A stretch of 11,626 bases of DNA. Origin: Ilumatobacteraceae bacterium. GTDB lineage: Bacteria > Actinomycetota > Acidimicrobiia > Acidimicrobiales > Ilumatobacteraceae. Below the pieces are notes generated by a model. The model was given only the letters and a program-made list of their open reading frames with translations, had not been told where the DNA came from and did no database searches. The first letter of the stretch is position 1, and each line of letters opens with the position of its first letter. The DNA lies in NCBI GenBank assembly GCA_025456105.1, contig JALOLG010000012.1, positions 1 to 11,626 on the forward strand, written 5' to 3'. Made by a program: the position numbers and the translations under genes. Below are positions 1 to 6,477 of the stretch, one piece after another.

Positions 1-197
1 CCCTCGTGACCGCCGATCAGGGGCGGCTCCGGCGTCGCGCCGGCGAGGTCACCCGTGACGAGGTGCTCGTCGCTGTGGCACATGCCGATCGCGGCCATCT
101 TCACCAGGACCTCACCGGCCTTCGGCGGGTCGAGCTCGATCTCCTCCACGCTCCACGGCGTGTTCCGCTCCCACAGGATCGCGGCCATCGTCTTCAT
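1..197 (-). CDS. NDMA-dependent (mycofactocin-type) alcohol dehydrogenase, N-terminal part, cut by the window edge
   Basis: Only the first 65 codons are present; the gene runs off the left edge. The translation begins MKTMAAILWERNTPWSVEEI and has the start of a zinc-dependent medium-chain alcohol dehydrogenase (GroES-like fold). Cys40 in the GMCHSDEH motif and His64-Glu65 in GGHE are the usual catalytic-zinc positions. The wording (LDPPKAGEVLVKM, then CHSDEHLVTGD) is that of the NDMA-dependent family. These enzymes keep NAD(H) bound and are known from actinomycetes to depend on mycofactocin for re-oxidation. That fits the mftABC genes at 6478-7978. The start at 197 is supported by a GAGGGG Shine-Dalgarno 7 nt upstream; a second in-frame ATG is codon 4. 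The substrate cannot be told from this fragment. The family call is strong. Confidence 0.88.
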   Translation of the reverse strand, partial: MKTMAAILWERNTPWSVEEIELDPPKAGEVLVKMAAIGMCHSDEHLVTGDLAGATPEPPLIGGHE

Positions 198-252
198 GTG
201 ACATCCCCTCGGCTCGGTGCGGACGCCGACGCGCCCACGGGTGGCGACGGCG

Positions 253-282
253 ACTGTACCCAGCACACTGTCGCGGTGTCCG
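253..282 (-). promoter_or_regulatory. Candidate promoter for the alcohol dehydrogenase
   Basis: On the minus strand, CGGACA (282-277, four of six matches to TTGACA) is followed after 18 bp by TACAGT (258-253), which fits the actinobacterial TANNNT -10. It would give a leader of about 50 nt that ends in the GAGGGG ribosome-binding site. It overlaps the start of the divergent gene at 276, so the two genes may interfere. This is read from pattern only. Confidence 0.4.
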
Positions 283-782
283 ACCCCGAGGCCCTGCTGA
301 CATCGCTGCGCTCGATGAGCGACGACGATCTGCACCACGTGGCCGAGGCCGTGCGGCAGGTGCAGGTGGAGCGGGCCGTCGCCACGGGCGATCTCGACGC
401 GATCATCGGGCGGGCCTTCGAGACCGGCTTCGGCCGCGACGGCCTGGGCGTGCTCCCGTGGATCGAGGGCGCGCTCGTCGTGTGCCCCGGCGGGCTCGTC
501 GCCAAGTCGCGCACCAGCCACCGGTGCCGGTTCGTGAGCGTCGACGACGTGTGGGTGTGGGACTCGGGGCTCCTGCTGCGCGAGGACAAGCGATCGTCAC
601 CCGGCGCCGACGAGGGGTTCCGGGCGATCGCCCTCATCCCGCTCGTCGACGGCACCAGCCTCGACGTCGTCACCGGCAAGGCCCGCGCGGGCGGCCACTC
701 GGTCGACCACGTCGTGTCGTACGCCGTCCGCGGCGGCGAGCTGGTGGAGGTCGCCCAGCGCTCCGTCAGTGCCCACCACTGA
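276..782 (+). CDS. Hypothetical protein, 168 aa, divergent from the alcohol dehydrogenase
   Basis: I do not recognise this family. With a GTG start at 276 the product is 168 aa and begins (M)SDPEALLTSLRSMSDDDL. The first 45 or so residues look helical and charged. They are followed by a Gly/Trp-rich, probably beta-rich part (GFGRDGLGVLPWIEGALVV, then VDDVWVWDSG), and the protein ends in a Val-rich stretch. There is no signal peptide or membrane segment, so it is probably cytosolic. The reading frame is open back to position 6, but that part is antisense to the dehydrogenase and was dropped. GTG 276 was chosen because CACACT (264-269) lies 6 nt before it, the same spacing as other leaderless starts here. 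ATG 315 is an alternative. The downstream hairpin at 800-850 probably ends its transcript. Coding status is likely; function is unknown. Confidence 0.65.
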   Translation: MSDPEALLTSLRSMSDDDLHHVAEAVRQVQVERAVATGDLDAIIGRAFETGFGRDGLGVLPWIEGALVVCPGGLVAKSRTSHRCRFVSVDDVWVWDSGLLLREDKRSSPGADEGFRAIALIPLVDGTSLDVVTGKARAGGHSVDHVVSYAVRGGELVEVAQRSVSAHH

Positions 783-799
783 CGACCGCCTCAACATCG

Positions 800-850
800 C
801 GCTTTCGTGATTCGGGGGTGTCACATGGACACCCCCGAATCACGAGAGCG
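800..850. terminator. Strong bidirectional hairpin between convergent genes
   Basis: Positions 805-822 and 828-845 are perfect inverted repeats of 18 bp around a 5-nt loop (ACATG). The pairing extends outward to 800/850 with one G-U pair, giving a stem of 23 bp. It lies between the stop of the 276-782 gene and the sirC stop, and its right arm contains the last few codons and the stop of sirC. No U-tract follows on either side, as is common for GC-rich actinobacterial terminators. Confidence 0.7.
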
Positions 851-1412
851 GCTCAGCCGGTGGCAGGACGGGGTCGATGCGGGGGGACCAGTCGATCGCC
901 TCGGTGGAGCCACCGGCGGCCTGCACGGCGCGGCGCTCGGCCCGCAGGGCCTCGGCGAGCTCGACCACCGCGGGGGTGAGGAGCGCCGCGCAGTGGTCGC
1001 GCAGGCGCCGGGCGAGCGCCGGGCTCGCCCCGTCGGTGCTCACCGCGATCGTGAGCGTGCCGGCTCGCGCCACCGCGGGCAGGATGAACCCGCAGTCCTC
1101 GGCCTGATCGGCCGCGTTCACCCAGAGGCCGCGCTCACGGGCGGCGCCGGCCACCTCGGCGTCGACGGCGGCGTCACCCGTCGCCGTCACCACGAGTCGC
1201 ACGCCGTCGAGATCGACGGGATCGAAGGCGCGCTCGCGCACCTCCACCACGGTCGAGCGGTCGAGCGGGCCGGTGACCCGTGTGGCGACCACCCGCACTG
1301 CGGCACCTGCCGCGACCAGCCCCTCGACCTTGCGGACACCCACCGGCCCGGCCCCGACGACGAGCACCAGGACGCCACGCAGGTCGAGCACGACGGGGTA
1401 GCCGAAGTCCAT
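840..1412 (-). CDS. sirC: Precorrin-2 dehydrogenase (sirohaem synthase N-terminal-domain type)
   Basis: This is a 190-aa, single-domain homologue of the N-terminal part of CysG (also Met8/SirC). It oxidises precorrin-2 to sirohydrochlorin with NAD; some family members also insert iron to give sirohaem. The start MDFGYPVVLDL leads into a Rossmann loop GAGPVGVRK (residues 20-28). Asp102 in VNAAD sits where CysG has its catalytic Asp, and STDGASPALARRLRD matches the conserved Ser-containing segment of the family. The last 40 or so residues are a variable tail. The methyltransferase half of CysG is absent here and is encoded separately at 3188-3925. The gene diverges from cysI with 69 bp between them. 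ATG 1412 has no good Shine-Dalgarno, but TACGCT lies 7 nt upstream, so the mRNA is probably leaderless. A ferrochelatase role in addition is possible but not shown. Confidence 0.9.
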   Translation of the reverse strand: MDFGYPVVLDLRGVLVLVVGAGPVGVRKVEGLVAAGAAVRVVATRVTGPLDRSTVVEVRERAFDPVDLDGVRLVVTATGDAAVDAEVAGAARERGLWVNAADQAEDCGFILPAVARAGTLTIAVSTDGASPALARRLRDHCAALLTPAVVELAEALRAERRAVQAAGGSTEAIDWSPRIDPVLPPAEPLS

Positions 1413-1481
1413 CGGCGAGAGCGTAGGGAGGAAATTGGGAGAAAAGTTGATCGGAGTTGTCGGAATTGGTTGACTGTGCCG
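1413..1481. promoter_or_regulatory. Divergent sirC/cysI promoter region
   Basis: Toward cysI: TTGATC (1447-1452), a 17-bp spacer, TTGACT (1470-1475), then 6 nt to ATG 1482. Toward sirC: TACGCT (minus strand 1425-1420), 7 nt before its ATG. Both starts would be leaderless or nearly so. Between them lie two near-repeats, GTTGATCGGA (1446-1455) and GTTGTCGGAA (1456-1465), which could be an operator. The region is AT-richer than its surroundings. No regulator is encoded in the window. Confidence 0.5.
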
Positions 1482-3191
1482 ATGGGCGTCGAGGACATCA
1501 AGGTCGCGAGCCGCTACCTGGCCGGCACGATCGGTGACGAGCTCGACCGCGGTGAGGGTGCCTTCGGCCACGACGACGTCGTGGTGCTCAAGTTCCACGG
1601 CATCTACCAGCAGGACGACCGCGACGTCCGCCGCGCCCGCACCCAGGCGAAGCTGCCGCTCGACTACTCGTGCATGGTCCGCTCGTCGGTCCCCGGCGGC
1701 GTCATCTCCCCCGACCAGTGGCGCTCCCTCGATGCGCTCGCCGACCTGGGCGACGGCTCGCTCCGGCTCACCACCCGCCAAGGTGTCCAGTACCACGTGG
1801 TCCACCAGGGCGACCTCCGCGAGCTCGTCGCCGGCATCAACCGCGCCACGCTCACCACCCTCGCGGCCTGCGGGGACGTGGTGCGCAACGTGATGGCGTG
1901 CCCCCTGCCCGACCCCGAGCGCCAGGCCGTGCTCGAGCCCCTCGTCGCCGGGCTGGTGCGTCGCTTCCGGCCGCGCACCGACTCGTACTGGGAGCTGTGG
2001 GTCGACGGCGAGCGGGCGGTCACCGCCGAGCCGCCGCCGGTCGACGGCCCGGTCGAGCCGGTGTACGGCGAGACGTACCTGCCCCGCAAGTTCAAGATCG
2101 CAGTCGCGTGGCCCGGCGACAACTGCGTCGACCTCCACGCCCACGACGTCGCGATCGTCCCCACCCTCACCGACGTCACCCGTGGTGGGCTCACGGGGTT
2201 CGTGGTGCTCGCGGGTGGCGGCATGGGGATGTCGCACGCGCGGCCCGACGACACCTTCCCACGCCTCGCGGATCCGATCGGGTGGGTCGAGCCCGAGGGG
2301 CTCCTCGACGTGGTCGAGGCGATCGTCACCGCGCACCGCGACCACGGCGACCGCACCGACCGGTCGCGGGCCCGCCTCAAGTACCTCGTGCACGACCACG
2401 GCGTCGACTGGCTCCGCGCCCAGATCGAGGCGCGCACGGGTCGGCCGCTCGCCCCGCCCCCACCGCTGCCCCCGATGGAGGTCCACGACCACCACGGCGC
2501 CGAGCCGGCCGGTCTCGTCGGGGTGTACGGCCTGCCCGTGCCGTCTGGCCGTGTGGCCGGCTCGCTGCGCGTCGCCGTCCGCGAGGTGATCGACCGCGGC
2601 ATCGCCACCGAGCTGCGCGTCACGGCGCGCCAGGACCTGCTGTTCGTGGGCGTCGAGGACCTCGCCGAGCTCGAGGCCACCCTCGCCCGCCACGGCGTGG
2701 CGCTCCCCCACGAGGTGAGCCCCGCGCGACGCCTCGCCATCGCCTGCCCCGCCCTCCCCACCTGCGGCCAGGCGCTCGGCGAGGCGGAGCGCGCGCTGCC
2801 CGCGGTGGTCGATCGGCTCGAGAAGGTGCTCGCCGACACCGGCAACGAGGGCCTCGACGTGCGCCTCAACATGACCGGCTGCCCCAACGGGTGCTCGCGG
2901 CCCTACACCGCCGAGATCGGCATCGTCGGCCGCTCGAAGACCAGCTACGACCTGTACCTCGGCGGCACCGCCGCCGGTGACCGGCTCGCCCGCCTGGTGC
3001 GGGCCGACGTGCCGCTCGACGGCGTCGTGGCGCTGCTCGAGCCCGTCCTGCGCCAGTACGCCGAGCACGCCGACGAGGGCGTCGGGTTCGGCGACTGGTG
3101 CGCCGAGCACGGCCCGGAGGAGATCGGCACGTGGCTGCCGGCGCCCACCGTGCGGCGTCGCCGTCGCGCCGGGGCGGAGGCCGCACCGTGA
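1482..3191 (+). CDS. cysI: Assimilatory sulfite reductase haemoprotein subunit (sirohaem/4Fe-4S)
   Basis: The 569-aa product matches the length of E. coli CysI (570 aa). It would reduce sulfite to sulfide in six electrons for cysteine synthesis. Residues 36-48 read LKFHGIYQQDDRD, a CysI hallmark, followed by a PGG motif (71-73). Sirohaem/sulfite-binding basic residues appear in TTRQG, RNVMACP and PRKFKIA. The cluster ligands Cys422, Cys428, Cys467 and Cys471 have the same spacing as in E. coli CysI, and the last two lie in MTGCPNGC. Nitrite reductases share the fold, but the N-terminal motif favours sulfite. The frame is open back to 807, but that extension is antisense to sirC. ATG 1482 begins the family-like sequence and has a leaderless promoter; GTG 1476 is a weaker alternative. 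No flavoprotein (cysJ), PAPS reductase or ferredoxin gene is in the window, so the electron donor is unknown. It overlaps cobA by 4 nt. Confidence 0.9.
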   Translation: MGVEDIKVASRYLAGTIGDELDRGEGAFGHDDVVVLKFHGIYQQDDRDVRRARTQAKLPLDYSCMVRSSVPGGVISPDQWRSLDALADLGDGSLRLTTRQGVQYHVVHQGDLRELVAGINRATLTTLAACGDVVRNVMACPLPDPERQAVLEPLVAGLVRRFRPRTDSYWELWVDGERAVTAEPPPVDGPVEPVYGETYLPRKFKIAVAWPGDNCVDLHAHDVAIVPTLTDVTRGGLTGFVVLAGGGMGMSHARPDDTFPRLADPIGWVEPEGLLDVVEAIVTAHRDHGDRTDRSRARLKYLVHDHGVDWLRAQIEARTGRPLAPPPPLPPMEVHDHHGAEPAGLVGVYGLPVPSGRVAGSLRVAVREVIDRGIATELRVTARQDLLFVGVEDLAELEATLARHGVALPHEVSPARRLAIACPALPTCGQALGEAERALPAVVDRLEKVLADTGNEGLDVRLNMTGCPNGCSRPYTAEIGIVGRSKTSYDLYLGGTAAGDRLARLVRADVPLDGVVALLEPVLRQYAEHADEGVGFGDWCAEHGPEEIGTWLPAPTVRRRRRAGAEAAP

Positions 3192-3925
3192 CCGTCGCCC
3201 TCGTCGGCGCGGGCCCCGGGGATCCCGACCTGCTCACCGTGAAGGCGGCGCGGCTGCTCGCCGAGGCCGACGTGGTGGTCCACGACGCGCTGGTGGGCCA
3301 GGGCGTGCTCGACCTGGTGGCCCCCGGCACCGAGCTGATCGACGTCGGCAAGCGGCCGGGCCGACCGACCCCGCAGGAGCTGATCTCGGCGCTGCTGGTC
3401 GAGCTCGGTCGGCAGGGGAGGCGGGTCGTGCGGCTGAAGGGCGGCGACCCGTTCGTGTTCGGTCGAGGCGGCGAGGAGGCCGAGGCGCTGCTCGCTGCCG
3501 GGGTGCCGTTCGAGATCGTGCCCGGGATCACCTCGTCGGTGGCCGCCCCGGCGGCCGCCGGCATCCCGGTGACCCACCGCGGTGTCTCGGCCGCCGTCAC
3601 CGTGGTGACCGGGCATCGGCGCGCCGGCGAGCCCGACGTCGACTGGCGCTCGCTCGCCCGCGTCGGCGGCACGGTCGTGGTGCTGATGGGCGTGAGTCAG
3701 CGGGCCGAGATCGCGGCCGAGCTGCAGGCCGGCGGCCTCGATCCGCACACCCCGGTCGCCGCGATCGAGCGGGCCACCACCGATCAGGAGCGGGTCGCCC
3801 GCTGCCGCCTCGACGAGCTCGCCGCCACCCCGGTCGACTCCCCCGCCGTCATCGTGATCGGCCCGGTGTCAGCACTCGACCTCACGCCCGCCGCCCTCGT
3901 CGCCGCCGCGACGCCGACATCCTGA
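3188..3925 (+). CDS. cobA: Uroporphyrinogen-III C-methyltransferase (SUMT)
   Basis: The 245-aa enzyme methylates uroporphyrinogen III at C2 and C7 with SAM to give precorrin-2, the substrate of the neighbouring SirC. Diagnostic motifs are the N-terminal VGAGPGDPDLLT (residues 6-17), VGKRPG (53-58), RLKGGDPFVFGRGGEE (82-97) and VPGITSS (112-118). It is a stand-alone single-domain SUMT, not fused to a CysG dehydrogenase or to HemD. The GTG start overlaps the cysI stop (GTGA) and has a GGAGG ribosome-binding site about 9 nt upstream, so it is translationally coupled to cysI. Together, sirC, cysI and cobA form a sirohaem-plus-sulfite-reductase unit. The product could also feed cobalamin synthesis, but the neighbours argue for sirohaem. 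Confidence 0.92.
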   Translation: MTVALVGAGPGDPDLLTVKAARLLAEADVVVHDALVGQGVLDLVAPGTELIDVGKRPGRPTPQELISALLVELGRQGRRVVRLKGGDPFVFGRGGEEAEALLAAGVPFEIVPGITSSVAAPAAAGIPVTHRGVSAAVTVVTGHRRAGEPDVDWRSLARVGGTVVVLMGVSQRAEIAAELQAGGLDPHTPVAAIERATTDQERVARCRLDELAATPVDSPAVIVIGPVSALDLTPAALVAAATPTS

Positions 3926-4005
3926 GGCGTTTCGGGAGCTCACGACTTCGTCAACCCGGCAGGGGCCGAGTGGGCGGAGCCCCGCGGCTGGGCCAGACTT
4001 CGAGG

Positions 4006-4773
4006 GTGTTCCCGCCACCGGAGCTGGCGCCCCTGCGGATCCTCGAGCTGTGCAAGCGCTTCGGTGACACGATCGCGCTCGACCACCTGACGCTCACCGT
4101 CCCGCGGGGCACCTGCTTCGGACTCGTCGGACCGAACGGCAGCGGCAAGTCCACCACGCTCCGCTCCGTGGTCGGCCTGGTGCGGCCCGACGCCGGCCGC
4201 ATCGAGGTGTGCGGCATCGACGTGAGCGCCGACGTGGTCGGCGCGCGCACGGAGATGGGGGTCGTGCTCGACCCGCTCCAGCTGTTCGACCGACTGAGCG
4301 CGCGCGAGTTCCTGGGCACCGTGGGCGAGATCCGCGGCCTCGACCCGACCATGGTCGCCGAGCGCGCCGCCGAGCTGTTCGCCGTGCTGCAGCTCACCGA
4401 CGACGCCGATCGCCACATCGCCGGCTACTCGCACGGCATGCGCAAGAAGACCGCGCTGGCAGCCGCACTGCTGCACCGGCCACGACTGCTCCTGCTCGAC
4501 GAGCCCTTCGAGGGGGTCGATCCCGTGTCGGCCCGCACGATGCGCACGATGCTCGACCGCTTCCGGTCAGGTGGCGGCACGGTCGTGCTGTCGAGCCACG
4601 TGATGGACCTCGTCGAGCGGCTCTGCGACCACGTGGCGGTGATCCACCGCGGCCGCGTGGTGGCGAGTGGACCCACCGACGCGCTGCGTGGTGGACGCCG
4701 TCTCGAGGACGCGTTCATCGACGTCGTCGGTGCCGGCACCGTCGACGAGGAGGCGCTGGCATGGCTGGCGTGA
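4006..4773 (+). CDS. ABC transporter ATP-binding protein (ABC-2/exporter type)
   Basis: This is a 255-aa nucleotide-binding subunit of a probable export complex at the inner face of the membrane. Walker A is GPNGSGKST (residues 42-50). The signature is the YSHGMRKK variant (141-148). Walker B with the catalytic Glu is LLLLDEP (161-167), followed by a D-loop-like GVDPVS and an H-loop His in SSH. The Q-loop region reads VVLDPLQLFDRLSARE, as in exporters whose signature is YSxGM rather than LSGGQ. The GTG start at 4006 follows the hexamer CAGACT (3994-3999) by 6 nt; no ATG lies near. The 80 bp since cobA (3926-4005) hold only this promoter-like element and a weak GC-rich stem. The last 13 nt overlap the permease gene. 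The substrate cannot be told. Confidence 0.88.
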   Translation: MFPPPELAPLRILELCKRFGDTIALDHLTLTVPRGTCFGLVGPNGSGKSTTLRSVVGLVRPDAGRIEVCGIDVSADVVGARTEMGVVLDPLQLFDRLSAREFLGTVGEIRGLDPTMVAERAAELFAVLQLTDDADRHIAGYSHGMRKKTALAAALLHRPRLLLLDEPFEGVDPVSARTMRTMLDRFRSGGGTVVLSSHVMDLVERLCDHVAVIHRGRVVASGPTDALRGGRRLEDAFIDVVGAGTVDEEALAWLA

Positions 4774-6449
4774 GCGACAGCAACGGCACGGCTGGCGTGA
4801 GCGACAGAAACGGCACGGCTGGCGTGAGCGCCACCACCAGCACGGCTGGCGTGAGCGCCACCACCAGCACGGCTGGCGTGATCGCGACGTTCGCGCGGCT
4901 GCGGTGGCGGCTGCTGCGAGCGTCGCTTCGCGGCTCGGGGTCGGAGAAGGCCGGTGTCGTGCTGAGCACGATCGGATCGGCCGTCGTGGGCGGCGCGCTC
5001 GCGGCCGGGCTCGTCAACATGCCGAGCGTGGTGGCCCGCCCCGCCGACGTGCTCGTGATCGTGACGGCGCTCGTGCCGCTCGCCATCGTCGGCATCGGCC
5101 TCATCGCCGGCGTGGCCCAGCCCATCGACCCGCGCGTGATCGCCGTCGAGCCGCTCACCGACGTGCACCGGGCGGTCGGGCTCCTCGCCGGGACGGCGGT
5201 GGGCCCGCCCGGCCTCGCCGGTCTGCTCGTCGGGATCGGGCTGGCCGTCGGCGGCATCCGGGCCGGCGGCGTCCCCTGGCTGGTGATCCTCGCCACCGCT
5301 GCGTGGCTGCTCACGCTGCTGCTGGTGTCGCGCACGTCCACCAACGTCCTCGGCCTGATCAGCACCCGGTACTCGCGCCTCGGCCAGGTGATCGTCGGCG
5401 TGGGCGCGCTCGTCGTCTACGCCGGCTTCCAGGTGGTCCCGGGCGCCGTCGCTCGGCTCGACGTGTCCGAGCGCGCCGATCTGGCCGAGCTCCTCGACCT
5501 CACGCCGCTCGGCCAGGTGGGGCGAGCGGTCGCCGAGCCGTCGACGGGCGACGCGGCACTGCACCTCGTGGCCGCCGTCAGCCTGATCCCGATCCTCGCG
5601 CTCGTGTACCTGTTCACCACCGAGCGCCTCACCGGCGCGGTGCGCCGCACCGACGTGATCGTCGCCCGCACCGAGATCGCGGGCGTCCGTGGCGCGATCC
5701 GCCGACTGTGCGGCGTGGGCGGAGCCGGGGCGATCGCGTGGCGCAGCGTGCTCACCCGGTTCCGCACCCCACGTACGGCGCTCGAGACGTTCACGGGGGC
5801 CGGGGTGGGCCTCGCGGCCGTGCTGGTGCCCGTGCTCGTGCGCGACGGGGTCGGCAGCGGTGCCGTGCTGGTGGGCGGTGCCGTCCAGCTGGCCGTGCTC
5901 TTCATGGCCGGCAACAGCTTCGGGTCCGACGGCCCTCCGCTCACCTACGAGCTCCTGGCCGGCGCCGGGCCCCACATGGTGGCGGCCGGCAAGGCGCGAT
6001 CGATCGCGATCGTCGCCGCGCCGGTCGCGGTGGTCGGGCCGCTCCTCGCCGCTGCCGTCACCGGCGAGTGGACCTACCTGCCGGCCGGGTTCCTCGTCGG
6101 TGCCGGCGCGCTGCTCGCCGGCACCGGCGGTGCGCTCGTGCAGTCGACGCTCGTGCCGATCGCGATCCCCGACTCCGACAACCCGTTCGCGAGCGGCGAG
6201 TCGGGCCGCGGTGCGTTCGCCGCGGTGATGCTGGCGGCCGTGCTGGTGGGGCTCGCCATCGTCACGCTGCCCGTGGCGCTCGGGCTGCTGTGGGCCAACG
6301 ACCGGCGGTCGGTGGCGCTGGTCACGCTCCTCGGCGTCGTGGCGCTGACCGTGGGCTACGGGCTGTTCCGGGGCGCCATCGAGGTGTCGGCGCGGCACCT
6401 GCGCCTGCGCGGGCCCGAGTTCGTCGCCGCCATCACGCCCTCCCGCTGA
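4761..6449 (+). CDS. ABC transporter permease, about 12 TM segments, with an N-terminal repeat
   Basis: The 562-aa membrane protein partners the ATPase at 4006-4773. I count about 12 hydrophobic segments, six in each half (the first at roughly residues 65-85, the last near the C-terminus). A charged cytoplasmic region around residues 300-350 separates the halves, which looks like a duplicated six-TM permease. ATG 4761 lies inside the end of the ATPase gene with an AGGAGG ribosome-binding site 7-8 nt upstream, so translation is coupled. Residues 2-37 are four copies of a 9-residue repeat (AGVSxxxxT) made by a 27-bp tandem DNA repeat. This is not expected in the family, and the conserved part starts at about residue 40 (VIATFARL). 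GTG 4878 is therefore a possible ancestral or alternative start. I could not assign a named family or a substrate. It ends 28 nt before mftA. Confidence 0.82.
   Translation: MAGVSDSNGTAGVSDRNGTAGVSATTSTAGVSATTSTAGVIATFARLRWRLLRASLRGSGSEKAGVVLSTIGSAVVGGALAAGLVNMPSVVARPADVLVIVTALVPLAIVGIGLIAGVAQPIDPRVIAVEPLTDVHRAVGLLAGTAVGPPGLAGLLVGIGLAVGGIRAGGVPWLVILATAAWLLTLLLVSRTSTNVLGLISTRYSRLGQVIVGVGALVVYAGFQVVPGAVARLDVSERADLAELLDLTPLGQVGRAVAEPSTGDAALHLVAAVSLIPILALVYLFTTERLTGAVRRTDVIVARTEIAGVRGAIRRLCGVGGAGAIAWRSVLTRFRTPRTALETFTGAGVGLAAVLVPVLVRDGVGSGAVLVGGAVQLAVLFMAGNSFGSDGPPLTYELLAGAGPHMVAAGKARSIAIVAAPVAVVGPLLAAAVTGEWTYLPAGFLVGAGALLAGTGGALVQSTLVPIAIPDSDNPFASGESGRGAFAAVMLAAVLVGLAIVTLPVALGLLWANDRRSVALVTLLGVVALTVGYGLFRGAIEVSARHLRLRGPEFVAAITPSR
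4763..4881 (+). repeat. 27-bp tandem repeat, four units plus 11 bp
   Basis: The units lie at 4763-4789, 4790-4816, 4817-4843 and 4844-4870. A partial unit, GGCTGGCGTGA, follows at 4871-4881. Units 3 and 4 are identical, and units 1 and 2 differ at one base. Each unit starts GGCTGGCGTGAGCG. The array begins 2 nt into the permease gene and covers the ATPase stop codon (4771-4773), which is repeated in each copy. The unit length is a multiple of three, so copy-number change adds or removes 9 residues without a frameshift. Confidence 0.95.
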
Positions 6450-6463
6450 TCGGGCCCTCCGGG

Positions 6464-6477
6464 TACGCTCGCGTCCG
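6464..6477 (+). promoter_or_regulatory. Candidate leaderless promoter of mftA
   Basis: TACGCT (6464-6469) fits TANNNT and ends 8 nt before the mftA ATG. The same hexamer precedes sirC. It falls just after the permease stop. No clear -35 is seen at 17-18 bp, so some read-through from the ABC genes is likely too. Confidence 0.45.

Noticed and set aside
807-1481. In-frame N-terminal extension of the cysI reading frame back to position 807
   Set aside because: The extension is antisense to sirC, its translation is not CysI-like, and the product from ATG 1482 already matches the full length of CysI.
1413-3110. Long open frame on the minus strand continuing upstream of sirC
   Set aside because: It is a shadow of cysI caused by high GC; only the part from ATG 1412 onward resembles a protein family.
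3926-4005. Strong terminator or small RNA between cobA and the ABC ATPase
   Set aside because: Only a 5-bp GGGGC/GCCCC pairing with a 12-nt loop is visible; it is too weak to call in DNA this GC-rich.
4763-4881. Tandem repeats as a CRISPR array
   Set aside because: The units are directly adjacent with no unique spacers, lie inside a coding sequence, and no cas gene is present.
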